Below are positions 63,908-64,000 of a stretch of DNA of 64,000 nucleotides, in pieces. The notes under the pieces were generated by a model. The model was not told the origin of the DNA, ran no database searches, and saw only the letters and a program-made list of their open reading frames with translations. Location of the stretch: NCBI GenBank assembly GCA_947474365.1, contig CANJIU010000010.1, positions 62,001-126,000 on the forward strand, read 5' to 3'. How positions within the stretch are numbered: position 1 is the first letter of the stretch; the number at the start of each line of letters is the position of its first letter. Source of the DNA: Opitutia bacterium (GTDB lineage Bacteria; Verrucomicrobiota; Verrucomicrobiia; Opitutales; Opitutaceae). The position numbers and the translations under genes are program-made.

Positions 63908-64000
63908 ATGGGTGATAAACTGAAGCTCTCAACGGAATTCTGATCCAAATCTGATCAGCAACGCCAAATTACCTCGACATGGGTGAACTCAATAACGGCT

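Overview
The window is GC-rich chromosomal DNA that looks like a member of the Verrucomicrobiota, probably Opitutales. This is an inference from gene content and style: REP elements with a matching REP-associated transposase, short in-frame tandem repeats inside genes, many predicted periplasmic and exported enzymes, and heavy-metal genes of the kind seen in that group. No rRNA or other phylogenetic marker is present, so the assignment is tentative.

Layout. (1) 1-15.3 kb is ordinary core and accessory metabolism: two amidohydrolase-family genes in one operon, an SMP-30-like lactonase, a class A acid phosphatase, a fumarylacetoacetate-hydrolase-family enzyme, a frameshifted BNR-repeat protein, a REP-associated transposase inside a cloud of REP repeats (5-9 kb), glycine decarboxylase gcvP with two in-frame repeat insertions, endonuclease III, and a methyl-accepting chemotaxis protein. 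(2) tRNA-Val(CAC) at 15.3 kb marks the left edge of an accessory island of lower GC (about 15.4-33 kb). It carries two small families of duplicated unknown proteins, a complete Wadjet (JetABCD) anti-plasmid system on the minus strand, a divergent two-gene cassette (soluble protein plus multi-pass membrane protein), and a four-gene cassette (PD-(D/E)XK nuclease, AAA+ ATPase, two unknowns) framed by two HTH regulators with palindromic operator-like sites. This looks like a defence island, and the two uncharacterised cassettes are the best candidates for undescribed systems. (3) 33-35.3 kb holds a methyltransferase and small exported or membrane proteins.

(4) 35.4-43 kb is a copper-resistance block: a TetR-type regulator, a Cu(I) P-type ATPase with two Cys-rich metal-binding domains, a decayed multihaem cytochrome c, CopB, the Met-rich multicopper oxidase CopA, and an ECF sigma factor. 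(5) 43.2-51.4 kb has an endonuclease-like protein, an intact and a decayed sialidase-fold gene, an ArnT-type glycosyltransferase, a radical SAM/SPASM protein and a family 2 glycosyltransferase. (6) 51.4-62 kb is a heavy-metal efflux locus: an outer-membrane factor, periplasmic adaptor and RND pump (CusCBA/CzcCBA type) followed by small periplasmic metal-binding proteins. Divergently transcribed from it is a three-gene module with the layout of CnrY-CnrX-CnrH (membrane anti-sigma, periplasmic metal sensor, ECF sigma). All five metal ligands known from CnrX are at the expected positions in the sensor. (7) The right end has an isolated fliE and an alpha/beta hydrolase.

How the parts work together: metal in the periplasm would be sensed by the CnrX-like protein, releasing the ECF sigma to drive the divergent efflux operon. 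The 36-43 kb block would handle cytoplasmic Cu(I) export and periplasmic oxidation. The island would defend against plasmids and perhaps phages. Several genes are broken (frameshifts at 7.24 kb and 33.05 kb, an amber codon at 38.88 kb, multiple shifts at 44.5-45.4 kb), which points to ongoing gene decay or, for single indels, possible assembly error.
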